DNA from: Sorangium aterium
GTDB taxonomy: Bacteria; Myxococcota_A; Polyangia; Polyangiales; Polyangiaceae
Direction: 5' to 3'
DNA: 64,000 nucleotides
Assembly (NCBI RefSeq): GCF_028368935.1
Contig: NZ_JAQNDK010000005.1
Coordinates: 1,054,001 to 1,118,000, forward strand
In this document: one piece after another, positions 36,301 to 44,403 of the stretch
Layout of the letters: the number at the start of each line of letters is the position of its first letter
How positions within the stretch are numbered: position 1 is the stretch's first letter
Position numbers and translations under genes: made by a program
The notes under the pieces: generated by a model
Seen by the model: only the letters and a program-made list of their open reading frames with translations
What the model was told of the DNA's origin: nothing
Database searches by the model: none

Positions 36301-36959
36301 AGTTCCTCGGCCGCACCGACACTCAGGTCAAGATCCGCGGGCATCGCATCGAGCTCGGCGAGGTGGAAGCCGCTCTGCGATCGCACCCCGGCGTGCGGGA
36401 TGCGGTGGCCGTGGCGGCCTCCGGACGCCTCGCCGCCGCGGTCGTCCCTGCTGCCGTGGAGGAAGCGCGAGGCGCGATGGTCGATGGCCTGAATGGCCGC
36501 CGCCCGGACGCCGCGGCGGCGCTCAGCGCGGAGCAGCTGCGCGACCATGTCACCATGACCCTCCCGCTTCACATGGTACCAGAGAGGATCCTGGTGCTGG
36601 CCGAGCTGCCGCTCAGCGCGAACGGCAAGGTCAACCATGCCGAGATCATCAGGAGGATCTCGGCGGAAGCCGAACCCGACGCCCGGGAGGTCGAGCCCCC
36701 GCAGGGTGAATGGGAGCACGCCGTCGCGGCGCTCTGGAGCGAGCTCCTGGCCGTCGGCAACGTCGGCCGCCATCAGAGCTTCTTCCAGCTGGGCGGCGAC
36801 AGCCTCCTCGCGACGCGCTTCATCGAAGCGGTGAATCAGCGCCACGCCATCATGTTGCCTCTGAGGCGCCTGTTCAACGGACCGACGCTGCGCGAGGTCG
36901 CAGCGGCGCTCGCCGCCGAGCAGGAGGCCCGCCAGGAGATCGAGGAGGGCGTGCTCTAG
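30333..36959 (+). CDS. NRPS 1: ArCP-Cy-A-PCP-Cy-A-PCP
   Basis: A 2208-residue enzyme. An aryl carrier protein (Ser45 in LGMDSITMMRL) receives salicylate. Cyclisation domain 1 (about 105-535) has the Cy motif DMVAAD (241-246). Adenylation domain 1 (about 565-1050) has FTSGSTGEPKG and NGKIDRK, and its pocket reads DLYNLGLIHK. PCP1 has Ser1100 in GGDSLLATRL. Cy2 (about 1158-1590) has DNLILD (1285-1290). Adenylation domain 2 (about 1600-2095) has the pocket DLYNLSLIWK, the standard Cys code. PCP2 has Ser2157. No methyltransferase or epimerase is present. It makes salicyl-(thiazoline or related ring)-thiazoline on PCP2. The acidic C-terminus (EARQEIEEGVL) probably docks to the TubC domain of NRPS 2. 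Confidence 0.95.
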   Translation: MHEQTQRMHDEVASSDLRDTVASVLGVVAEAVREDSNLIELGMDSITMMRLAGRWRRQGIEVDFAELAANPRVSAWKALIGERSCTKGERDERSPAATTIDEAAPFELALMQHAYWVGREQGQQLGGVAAHFYNEFDGEGVDPARLESAVRALLGRHGMLRVQILSDGRQQILPDSRGRGLKVHDLRALSAEAAQEALAELRRTLSHRTLDLAAGEVFELQISLLPDAIRAGGTRLHVNLDMVAADALSLRVLLADLAHLYAGSQPLPPINTSYPRYLAEREASRASVKGQRSRTADRAYWQARLSDLPAAPELPAAPYHVNVGATTVVRRHRWLAPEQVRAFTSLAARHGLTPAMAMAAVFAETLTAWSAEPRFLMNLPMFDREPLHPDVGMLVGDFTSSVLLAWDGAAPGTFAERAQRLQAQFHADAEHVGYSGVEVLRDLSRLRGEQVLAPVVYTSALGLGELFPEVVKQLFGRASWIISQGPQVWLDAQVTELDGGLLVNLDAREDAFAPGVLDAMFDAHGRLLERLLSYEEAWRQPVPALLPAEQLKVRVAANATRTAVSGKRLHDGFFELAKRQPEAPALLWGADGRISYGELRQRALRVAGYLRERGVSAGDVVAIQLPKGPSQIVAVLGVLAAGGTYLPISVDQPALRRQRILDAAGAALVLDNVPEGQASLAEPLAGEDSDLAYILFTSGSTGEPKGVEITHAAAMNTIDDLNQRLSLGTADRTLALSALEFDLSVYDIFAPLSVGGAVVCVEEWARRDAAVWVELLRSHRVTVLNCVPALLDVTLAAAGDGPGPLALRAVLLGGDWVTLDLPGRLAQRAPRCRFIALGGTTETAIHSTICEVTEVPPHWKSVPYGKPLGNVQLRVVDPLGRDCPDFVPGELWIGGAGVARGYRGDREKTANKFLQVDGTRWYRTGDRARYWADGSVEFLGRADFQVKLRGHRIELGEIEAAVGAYSGVSQAVAVLGERGLYVAITSDDPRIEVPEAGEIIDLRQPPPELADLREFLVSRLPAVMVPDHLWRCRSLPLTPNGKIDRKALQRTVNTMALQAKATVTAPVGEVERRVAEVWAELLKVPEVGREDNFFAAGGDSLLATRLVRRLREVGLDGVKLADLFAHPTLAEFAVTLSLGAGAPALPTLVADPENRHQPFPPTEVQRAYWLGRDESFTLGGVACQFYREYDVVDLDVPRLEAAVNVLVRRHEMLRAVFDDQGQQRILADVPRFTIEVVDGGEDPAQAYEELRRDCSHRVFDPTRWPLFGMRAVRSGDRTRLGISLDNLILDALSILTFYSELTALYEAPDAALPPIGLSFRDYVLTCTPGPEALAAARAYWAKKLPELPPAPQLPLARDPAEVGRPRFTRHEGSVDASRWRRIVERAGEHGVTPSTVLLTAFAEVLSRWCSRPDLTLNLTLFDRREVHPDIHTVMGDFTSLTLIGYRPAAGESWVTRARRVQKELGDALDHRDVSSISLVRELGRLSGAPSLTMPVVFTSALGVPGGTAAPASGPFRKQVWGLTQTPQVWLDHQVIEAEGGIALNWDVVEDLFPAGLIATMFDAYLRELSWLSSSEWHLPVPDLMPEPQRRVRALVNATSGESPRRSLHRAFFDLAREQPQRIALRWGEADVMSYGELASRALRLSAALAQHGVATGDVVAVNLPKGPDQIAAVLGVLAAGAAYLPVGVDQPDARRDRMLGQAGVRVAVTGSEPRCWPEGVRPCMFGQAMASAPAPSPAAIDAEQLAYIIFTSGSTGEPKGVEITHRAALNTVLDINQRFGVGAEDRVLAVSALDFDLSVYDIFGLLSAGGSLVLIEEESRRDARRWHELVCRHEVTIWNSVPTLLDMLLIVGSAAEPPGAIRLALVSGDWIRTDLPGRLAAQRPGCRFIALGGATEASIWSNFFEVDVVQPSWRSIPYGYPLRNQLFRVVDAHGRDCPDWVPGELWIGGLGVARGYCAAPDLTARKFVGEGARWYRTGDVGRYWPDGALEFLGRTDTQVKIRGHRIELGEVEAALRSHPGVRDAVAVAASGRLAAAVVPAAVEEARGAMVDGLNGRRPDAAAALSAEQLRDHVTMTLPLHMVPERILVLAELPLSANGKVNHAEIIRRISAEAEPDAREVEPPQGEWEHAVAALWSELLAVGNVGRHQSFFQLGGDSLLATRFIEAVNQRHAIMLPLRRLFNGPTLREVAAALAAEQEARQEIEEGVL

Positions 36960-37099
36960 CGGCGCCCGCGACGGCGGCGCCCCGCCCGCGAGATCGGGCG
37001 ACGGCGCGCCGCCGGAGCCGCGCGCGGGAGAGCGCCTCGCCGGTGAGTTCATCCTCTGATGTGACGCTTGTCCTCAACAAGCTACAGGAGCAACCATCC

Positions 37100-40000
37100 A
37101 TGCCCGTTGCCGGGATCATCGAAGAGCTGAAGACGCTGGGTGTCGATCTGTGGACGGAATCGGGGCAGCTCCGGTTCCGTGCGCCCAAAGGTTTGCTCAC
37201 GGAAGACAAGATGACGGTGCTGCGCACGCACAAGGCGCAGATCATCGATTTTCTGGCAGCGAACCAGGGGGTGGTCGTCGCCGCGGACGAGCAGGCGCGT
37301 CATGAGCCGTTCCCGCTCACCGACGTGCAGACGGCCTACCTGCTGGGGCGCCAGAGCTCCTTCGGTTACGGCGGCGTCGCCTGCCACGGGTACCTGGAGG
37401 TGACGTATCCAGAGCTCGACCCCGCGCGCCTCTCCGACGCCTGGAACCTGCTGATCGAGCGGCATGAGATGCTGCGCGCCGTGATCGAGCAGGACGGCTA
37501 CCAGCGCGTCCTGCCCACGGTACCTCGGTACCACATCCAGTCGACGGACCTCCGCGGCGCGTCCGCCGCCGAGGTGGAGCGCGCGCTCCGCGGGATCCGC
37601 GCCGAGATGGACCACCGGATGTACGAGACCACCGTATGGCCGCTGTTCGAGCTGCGGCATACCCGCACCAGCGGCGGCGACGTGGTGCACTTCTCGCTGG
37701 ACTCGCTGATCGCCGACTGGGCGAGCGCCGGGATCTTCTTCGAGGAGCTCGATCTCATCCTCGCCGGTCGCAGCGACGAGCTGCGACCGCTGGACCTCCG
37801 CTTTCGCGATTACATCTTCGCAGAGCGGCGGCTGCGCGAGACCGGGCGTTACCAGCGTGACCGCCAGTACTGGCTCGCGCGCGTCAACGATCTGCCCGCC
37901 GCGCCCGAGCTGCCGATGCTTCCATCGGCCGCGGAAGCTGGACCCGTGCGCTTCCGCCGCTACCACAGCCGCCTGTCCGCCGAGCGCTGGGAGCGCCTCC
38001 GGCAGCGGGCCGGCGAGCGAGGGCTCACGGCCTCGATCGCCGTGCTGGGCGCCTATGCGGCGGTGCTCCAGCGCTGGAGCCGTCGTCAACGGTTCAGCCT
38101 CAACCTCACGCTGCTCAACCGTCTGCCGCTGCACCCGCACGTCGACCGGATCGTCGGAGACTTCACGTCGGTCAGCCTCATGGACGTGCAGGCGGCGTCC
38201 GGGCGCAGCTTCAAGGAATGGGCTGCGCGGCTCGGCGATCAGATGTTCGCCGATCTCGACCACCGGCTGTTCACGGGGGTCGAGGTGCTGCGCGAGGTGA
38301 CCCGCCGGCGCGGGCGGGAGGCCGCGCTGATGCCGGTCGTCTTCACCAGCGCCATCGGACTCGGCTCGCGGCGACGGCCCAGCAGCGGGCGGCGCTTCGG
38401 CCATGGCGTCACGCAAACCCCGCAGGTCTACCTCGATTGCCAGGTCATGGATGACGCGGACGGGCTCGAGGTCAACTGGGACGTGCGTCAGGGCATCTTC
38501 CCGGACGGCCTCATCGACGACATGTTCGGCGCGCTGCTGCGGCTACTGGAGGATCTCGCGGAGCGCTCCGAGGCGTGGGAGGCCGTCGAGCCTGTCGCGT
38601 TGCCCGGATGGCAGATGCAGGAGCGCGAGCGCGTCAATCAGACCAGCTGTCCGCTGCCAGACTCCCTCTTGCACCGAGGGTTCCTGGAGCAGGCCGCCCG
38701 CGACCCCGGAGCGGTGGCGGTGATCGGCCATGCGGGCAGCTTGACGTACCGCGACCTCGCGATGAGGGCGGCGTCGGTCGCGCAGGCGCTGCGAGACGGC
38801 GGCTGTACCGCGGGCGACCGGGTCGCCGTCGTCATGAACAAGGGGATCGAGCAGGTCGTCGCGGTGCTGGGCGTGCTGCTCGCCGGAGGGACCTATCTGC
38901 CGCTGGACGCCACGCAGCCACGTCTGCGCATCGAGAAGGTGCTGTCGAACGCGGCGGTGCGACAGGTCCTGACCCAGTCGTGGATCTCCGCGGCGGCCAA
39001 GCTGCCGGACGGCCTGCGCGTGATCGATGTGGACACGCAGGCGCCTGCGCAGAGCTTCCCCGAAGCTCCGACGGGCGACCCCGACGCGCTGGCGTACGTG
39101 ATCTACACCTCCGGCTCCACGGGCGACCCGAAGGGGGTCATGATCACCCACCGAGCGGCGCTGAACACGATCGACGACATCAACCGTCGCTTCGGGGTGA
39201 CCGGTTCGGACCGGGTGCTGGGCCTCGCCCAGCTTGGCTTCGACCTGTCCGTGTACGACATCTTCGGAACCCTCGCCCTCGGCGGGACGCTCGTGCTCCC
39301 GGATCCCGACCGTGGCGCCGATCCCTCCCACTGGGCGGACCTCCTCGTGAAGCACGAGGTGACCCTGTGGAACTCCGTGCCTGCGCAGCTTCAGATGCTG
39401 GCGAGCTACCTGCAGACAGAGCCTGTCGCGATTCGCTCGTTGCGCATGGCGCTGCTGTCCGGGGACTGGATCCCCGTCACGCTGCCCGACCAGATCCGCC
39501 GGTTCATTCCTGAGCTGACGCTCATCGGGCTCGGGGGCGCGACCGAGGCGGCCATCTGGTCGAATTACCATCGCATCGAGCGGGTCGATCCGGCGTGGAC
39601 GAGCATCCCCTACGGGATCCCGCTCGCCAACCAGGGCTTCCGCGTCCTCGACGAGTCGCTCCGCGACGCGCCGGTGTGGGTCGCTGCAGAGCTGTACATC
39701 ACCGGGCACGGCCTCGCAGCGGGGTACCTGGGCGATCCGGAGCTCACGGCAGCGCGCTTCTTCAACCACCCCGTCGATGGCCAGCGCCTCTACAGGACCG
39801 GAGATCTCGGGCGCTATCTCCCCGGCGGATCCATCGAGTTCCTCGGCCGCGAGGACAGCCAGGTCAAGATTCGCGGGCACCGGATCGAGCTCGGCGAGAT
39901 CGAGGCCGCGCTGCTCGCGCATCCGGCGGTAGGCGCCGCGGCGGCCGTGGTGGCCGGCAAGGACCTCACGGATCGCGCGCTGCTCGGCTTCGTCGAGCTC

Positions 40001-42625
40001 GCGCGGCGCGGCGCGCCCACGGACGATGATCTGGCGACGTCGCAGGCCCGTCTGGTGTCTGCGGCGCGGCAGTTCGCCGACAAGGAGGTCAGCGGCGTGA
40101 CCGCGGCCCAGGTGACCGAGGCGATTCGAGCGCTTCACGACGCCTCGTTCGCGTCCATGGTGAACGCGTTTGCCGAGCGCGGGCTCTTCGCCGGTCCGCG
40201 CGACGCGCACTCGGCCGAGGAGATCCTGCGCGAGGCGCGCGTTCACGACCGCCATCACTGGCTCGTTCGCCGCTGGCTGGGGCTCCTGGCGGAGGCTGGA
40301 TGGCTCACGTACCATGAGGAGAGCCGTCGTTATGCGCAGCGCAGGGCCGCCGACGCGACGGCGGTCCACGACGCCTGGCGGCGGTTCGAGGAGCTGGCGA
40401 CGTCGTCCGGGCTGTGTACGCCCGAGTTCGTTCAGTACCACAGAGCGCACGTGGAGCGGCTGCACGCCTTGCTCGAGAACCAGCAGAACCCGTTCGAGCT
40501 GCTGTTTCCGCAAGGGAAGCACGACGTGGCGCTCTCGGTGTACCGCGATGACGCGATCGCGCGTTACAACAACCACGCGGTCGCGGCGCTGCTGTACCGG
40601 ATCGCCGCCGCGCATACGGACGGCGCCCCCCTGCGGGTGCTCGAGATCGGCGCCGGCACGGGCGCGACCAGCGGCGTGGTCATCCCGATGCTCGACGGCC
40701 ATGACGTCGATTATCTGTTCACGGACCTGACAGCCTTCTTCCTGGCCGATGCGCGCGAGCGGTTCCGGGAGCGCCCCTGGGTCCGATTCGGACAGCTCGA
40801 CCTGAACGAGGACTACCGCGCCCAGGGCCTGCTGCCGAACTCCGTCGACGTCGTGCTGTGCGCCGGAATGCTGAACAGCACCCGCAACGTCGAAGCTGCG
40901 GTGGCGGCCGCGGTGGAGCTGCTCGGGCCATCGGGATGGCTCGTGTTCACCGAGCCTACCGCCGATCACCCGCACGTCCTGCTCACCCAGGGTTTCATGA
41001 TGGACCCCGCGGGCGCAGACCGGGAACGCGGCGCCACCAAGTTCCTGTCCACCCAGCAATGGCAAGGCCTGATAGCGAAGAGCGGCGGTGAGCTGGTGCT
41101 CTGCCTGCCGGACGATGACCATCCGATGGCGGCGTATGGCATGCACATGTTCGCTGCGCGCTTCAAGACCGACCGGGCCCGGGTCAGGACCGACGAGCTC
41201 ACGAGCTTCCTCGGGCAGCGGCTGCCAGCGCACATGGTGCCTGCTCATCTGCAGGTCGTCGACCGGCTGCCGCTCACGGCGAACGGCAAGGTCAACCGCA
41301 AGGCGCTCGCTGCTCTTCGGCCCGCGGCGTTCATCGACAGCGCCGGGAAGGAGGCCGACGCGACGCTGGACGAGCTGGAGGGTCGGCTGTGTGCGCTCTG
41401 GGCGAGCGCGCTCGGCATCGCGCGGATTGGCAAGGATGAGAACTTCTACGATCGCGGCGCCGATTCGCTGATCCTCGCCAGGGTGGCAGGTCGACTGCGC
41501 GAGGAGGTGCCGGAGGCTGCGCCGTTCGCCTACGACACGCTCCTGCGGCAGATGCTCAACGAGCCAACGGTCGACGCGCTCGCGCGCGCGTTGCGCAGGC
41601 AAGAAGGCGCAGCGCACGCGCCGAGCGCGGAGGCGTCCGCCAGCGGAGGTAAGACCGCGCAGATCGCGCAGCGCCGGGAGGGCAGCAACTCGTTGATCCT
41701 CTCGTTCGGCGGCGGGGACGGGCCGGCGCGTGTGATGTTCCACGCGGCGCTGGGCACCATGGATTACTTCCAGCACCTGGGGCGGGCGCTCGCCGCTCAG
41801 AATCTGGGGCCTGTCCTGGGCTTCGCTGTCGCCGACCCCGAGCGGTACCTCGCGATCCCCCCGAAGGAGCTCGTCGCGCGCGTGTCCGACGATTACGCGC
41901 AGCGGCTCATCGATGAAGGCTTCACGCGGTTTCAGCTCATCGGCTACTGCCTTGGCGGGCTGCTCGCGACCGAGGTGGCCAGGCGGCTGCTCGAGCGCGG
42001 CATGTCGGTCGACCTGGCGCTTGTCGACAGCATTCCGATGTTTATCGAGACCGACGAGGAGCTCGCGTTCGAGGCGATCTTCGCCCCGAATTTGAACCTG
42101 GATCCGGTGAAGGCCGTCTTCGGCGACGACGTCGACAGCGCCGACGTGTACCGGGCCATCGAGAAGCTGATGGTCGAGTACGATCGCAAGATACCGGCCG
42201 GCGCAATGGCCAGGCTCGGCGGGGACCCCGGGCTGGAATCGGTCGCCGCCGCGGTGCGCAGGCAGTCCGCGCGCAGTCAGGACGAGCGTCTGGCCAGCTA
42301 TGCGAAGGCGGCGGCCGCTCAGGCCGGGGTGCCCGTCGGACCCGAGCTCATCCCGGCGCTGTTCCGGACCTGCAGGCACAGCATGCGCGCCGCGCGCTTC
42401 GATCCCGAGCCTTACGTCGGCGATATGACGTTCCTGCGGTGCGACGAGGAGCAATCCTTCGGCATCACCGCAGGCGTCGGGCATTTGACGGCGCCGTTCT
42501 GGGAAGGCGTCTGCCTCGGCGAGTTCAAGCTGATCGACGTTCCCGGCAACCATTTCAGCGTCATCGAGCCGCCGCATGTGAATGTCGTGGCCGAGCACCT
42601 CGCGGCATCGTTGCGCAACACATGA
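37100..42625 (+). CDS. NRPS 2: TubC-Cy-A(MT)-PCP-TE
   Basis: An 1841-residue enzyme from ATG 37100, which has AGGAG nine bases upstream. A TubC docking domain (about 1-55, GIIEELKTLGVDLWTESG) is followed by a Cy domain (about 69-490, DSLIAD at 201-206). An adenylation domain (about 520-970) has YTSGSTGDPKG and the Cys code DLYNLSLIWK. A methyltransferase is inserted before A9-A10 (about 975-1370, SAM motif LEIGAGTGAT near 1180), as in PchF. The A domain resumes to NGKVNRKAL. PCP Ser1456 lies in GADSLILARV (not GGDSL). The thioesterase (about 1525-1841) has GYCLGG with Cys1617 where Ser is usual and a late GNHFSVIE His. It adds, cyclises and methylates the last Cys and releases the product. 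Confidence 0.94.
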   Translation: MPVAGIIEELKTLGVDLWTESGQLRFRAPKGLLTEDKMTVLRTHKAQIIDFLAANQGVVVAADEQARHEPFPLTDVQTAYLLGRQSSFGYGGVACHGYLEVTYPELDPARLSDAWNLLIERHEMLRAVIEQDGYQRVLPTVPRYHIQSTDLRGASAAEVERALRGIRAEMDHRMYETTVWPLFELRHTRTSGGDVVHFSLDSLIADWASAGIFFEELDLILAGRSDELRPLDLRFRDYIFAERRLRETGRYQRDRQYWLARVNDLPAAPELPMLPSAAEAGPVRFRRYHSRLSAERWERLRQRAGERGLTASIAVLGAYAAVLQRWSRRQRFSLNLTLLNRLPLHPHVDRIVGDFTSVSLMDVQAASGRSFKEWAARLGDQMFADLDHRLFTGVEVLREVTRRRGREAALMPVVFTSAIGLGSRRRPSSGRRFGHGVTQTPQVYLDCQVMDDADGLEVNWDVRQGIFPDGLIDDMFGALLRLLEDLAERSEAWEAVEPVALPGWQMQERERVNQTSCPLPDSLLHRGFLEQAARDPGAVAVIGHAGSLTYRDLAMRAASVAQALRDGGCTAGDRVAVVMNKGIEQVVAVLGVLLAGGTYLPLDATQPRLRIEKVLSNAAVRQVLTQSWISAAAKLPDGLRVIDVDTQAPAQSFPEAPTGDPDALAYVIYTSGSTGDPKGVMITHRAALNTIDDINRRFGVTGSDRVLGLAQLGFDLSVYDIFGTLALGGTLVLPDPDRGADPSHWADLLVKHEVTLWNSVPAQLQMLASYLQTEPVAIRSLRMALLSGDWIPVTLPDQIRRFIPELTLIGLGGATEAAIWSNYHRIERVDPAWTSIPYGIPLANQGFRVLDESLRDAPVWVAAELYITGHGLAAGYLGDPELTAARFFNHPVDGQRLYRTGDLGRYLPGGSIEFLGREDSQVKIRGHRIELGEIEAALLAHPAVGAAAAVVAGKDLTDRALLGFVELARRGAPTDDDLATSQARLVSAARQFADKEVSGVTAAQVTEAIRALHDASFASMVNAFAERGLFAGPRDAHSAEEILREARVHDRHHWLVRRWLGLLAEAGWLTYHEESRRYAQRRAADATAVHDAWRRFEELATSSGLCTPEFVQYHRAHVERLHALLENQQNPFELLFPQGKHDVALSVYRDDAIARYNNHAVAALLYRIAAAHTDGAPLRVLEIGAGTGATSGVVIPMLDGHDVDYLFTDLTAFFLADARERFRERPWVRFGQLDLNEDYRAQGLLPNSVDVVLCAGMLNSTRNVEAAVAAAVELLGPSGWLVFTEPTADHPHVLLTQGFMMDPAGADRERGATKFLSTQQWQGLIAKSGGELVLCLPDDDHPMAAYGMHMFAARFKTDRARVRTDELTSFLGQRLPAHMVPAHLQVVDRLPLTANGKVNRKALAALRPAAFIDSAGKEADATLDELEGRLCALWASALGIARIGKDENFYDRGADSLILARVAGRLREEVPEAAPFAYDTLLRQMLNEPTVDALARALRRQEGAAHAPSAEASASGGKTAQIAQRREGSNSLILSFGGGDGPARVMFHAALGTMDYFQHLGRALAAQNLGPVLGFAVADPERYLAIPPKELVARVSDDYAQRLIDEGFTRFQLIGYCLGGLLATEVARRLLERGMSVDLALVDSIPMFIETDEELAFEAIFAPNLNLDPVKAVFGDDVDSADVYRAIEKLMVEYDRKIPAGAMARLGGDPGLESVAAAVRRQSARSQDERLASYAKAAAAQAGVPVGPELIPALFRTCRHSMRAARFDPEPYVGDMTFLRCDEEQSFGITAGVGHLTAPFWEGVCLGEFKLIDVPGNHFSVIEPPHVNVVAEHLAASLRNT

Positions 42626-44403
42626 GAGAGAATCGAGAGAATCAGCAGAAGGACGCGGCGCTCCGCGAGCTGCGCCGCCCGATAGCAGGGCTCACGCGGC
42701 TCGGGATCTTGCTGGGCGGCGTCGGGGCGCTGACGACGCTCGTCCCGTTCATCGGGATCGCCGAGCTCGCGCGGATCCTCGTCGCGTCAGGCCCGATCGA
42801 CAGCGCGAAGGTGGCCGGGGTCGCGCTGATCATCGTGGTCGGGCTCGGCGTCGGATGGACCTGCACCGGAACGGCGCTGTGGGTGACTCACCTGGCCGAC
42901 CATCGGCTTCAGGCCATCCTGCGGCGCGCGCTGGTGCGCAAGCTGGGCGAGGTGCCGCTGGGGTGGTACTCCGACAAGACGTCAGGGGTGGTCCGCAAAG
43001 CGGTCCAGGACGATCTCGACGACTTGCACCACCTCGTCGCGCACCACGATGTCGAGCTCGTCTCGGCGATCGTCCTTCCGCTCGGCGGCCTCCTGTACCT
43101 GCTCTGGCTGGACTTTCGGCTGGCGTTGCTCGCGATCGCCACCCTGCCGATCTACATGGCCGCTTACGCATGGATGATGCGAGGCTTCGCCGAGAAGATG
43201 ATGCAGCTCGACGCGAGCTTCGGCAGGGTGAGCGGCGCGATCGTCGAGTTCGTACACGGCATCGCGGTCGTGAAGGCGTTCGGCCAGACGGGCCGCGCTC
43301 ACCAGAGCTATCAGCGCGCCGTCAGCGAGTTCAGCGACCGATACGCCGGCTGGGTGCGACCGCTGCTCCGGCTCGAGGCGCTGACCTCGATGGCCCTCTC
43401 GGTGCCTGTGATCATGCTGGTGAGCCTGACGGTGGGCGCCTGGTTCATCCGAGAGGGCTGGGTGAGCCCCATCGATCTGCTCGCCGAGACCCTGGTCGCC
43501 GTGGTCATCCCGCAGACGGTGCTCACGCTGAACCAGGGGCTCACGGCCCAGCGCAAGGCCGTGGCGGCGGCGGACCGCGTCGCCTCGCTGCTCGATGAGC
43601 CGTCATTGCCCATCACGACGACGCCGCAGGCGCCGCGCGGGGCAGGGGTGCAGTTCGATCACGTCTCGTTCAGCTACGACGGCTCGAGGAGCGTGCTCTC
43701 CGACGTGAGCTTCGCTTGCAGGCCTGGCACGGTGACCGCGCTTGTCGGGACCTCGGGCGCGGGGAAGTCCACGCTGGCAAAGCTGGTGCCCCGGTTTTAT
43801 GACGTGACCGGCGGCGCTGTCCTGCTCGGCGGCGTGGATATCCGGAACATCGCGCCGGACGTGCTGTACCGGAACGTCGGCTTCGTTCTGCAGGACGTCC
43901 AGCTGGTGCATGGAACGGTCGCCGACAACCTGCGCCTCGGCCGGCCCGAGGCCAGCGACGCAGAGGTCGTCGCGGCCGCGCGCGCCGCGCAGATCCACGA
44001 CCGGCTCGTCGCGCTTCCCAGGGGATATCGGTCCGTGATCGGCGAGGACGCCATCCTGTCCGGCGGCGAGGCGCAGCGGCTGTCCATCGCGCGCACGCTG
44101 CTCGCGGACACCGCGGTGCTGATCCTGGACGAGGCGACGGCGCACGCGGATCCGGAGTCGGAAGCGCAGATCCAGGACGCGCTGTCCGCGGTCGCGCGCG
44201 GGCGCACCGTGATCGTCATCGCGCACCGGCTGGCGACGATCACCGGCGTTGACCAGATCGTCGTGCTCGACGAGGGCCGCGTGCGCGAGCGCGGCACGCA
44301 TTCCGCGCTGCTCGCAGCGGACGGGCTCTACGCCAGGATGTGGCGTGCTTACGCCGAGAGCGACATGGCGGCTGCCGGCGCAGCGGTGGGTGAAGCCTCA
44401 TGA
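42622..44403 (+). CDS. ABC transporter, exporter-fold half (YbtP-like)
   Basis: A 593-residue protein: six-helix membrane domain (about 25-320) and nucleotide-binding domain (about 340-590). Walker A is LVGTSGAGKSTLAKL, the signature is LSGGEAQRLSIARTLL, and Walker B is VLILDEATAHADPE. ATG 42622 overlaps the NRPS 2 stop by 4 bp. With the next gene it forms a heterodimer like YbtP/YbtQ or IrtA/IrtB, exporter-fold pairs that import metal-siderophore complexes across the inner membrane. Direction cannot be deduced from sequence, but next to a TonB-dependent receptor, import is more likely. Confidence 0.9.
   Translation: MRENRENQQKDAALRELRRPIAGLTRLGILLGGVGALTTLVPFIGIAELARILVASGPIDSAKVAGVALIIVVGLGVGWTCTGTALWVTHLADHRLQAILRRALVRKLGEVPLGWYSDKTSGVVRKAVQDDLDDLHHLVAHHDVELVSAIVLPLGGLLYLLWLDFRLALLAIATLPIYMAAYAWMMRGFAEKMMQLDASFGRVSGAIVEFVHGIAVVKAFGQTGRAHQSYQRAVSEFSDRYAGWVRPLLRLEALTSMALSVPVIMLVSLTVGAWFIREGWVSPIDLLAETLVAVVIPQTVLTLNQGLTAQRKAVAAADRVASLLDEPSLPITTTPQAPRGAGVQFDHVSFSYDGSRSVLSDVSFACRPGTVTALVGTSGAGKSTLAKLVPRFYDVTGGAVLLGGVDIRNIAPDVLYRNVGFVLQDVQLVHGTVADNLRLGRPEASDAEVVAAARAAQIHDRLVALPRGYRSVIGEDAILSGGEAQRLSIARTLLADTAVLILDEATAHADPESEAQIQDALSAVARGRTVIVIAHRLATITGVDQIVVLDEGRVRERGTHSALLAADGLYARMWRAYAESDMAAAGAAVGEAS

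Noticed and set aside
38543-42598. A 1351-residue minus-strand frame opposite NRPS 2
   Set aside because: Same reason; also similar frames opposite 33840-37052, 52762-56211 and 60504-63974. All lack recognisable domains.
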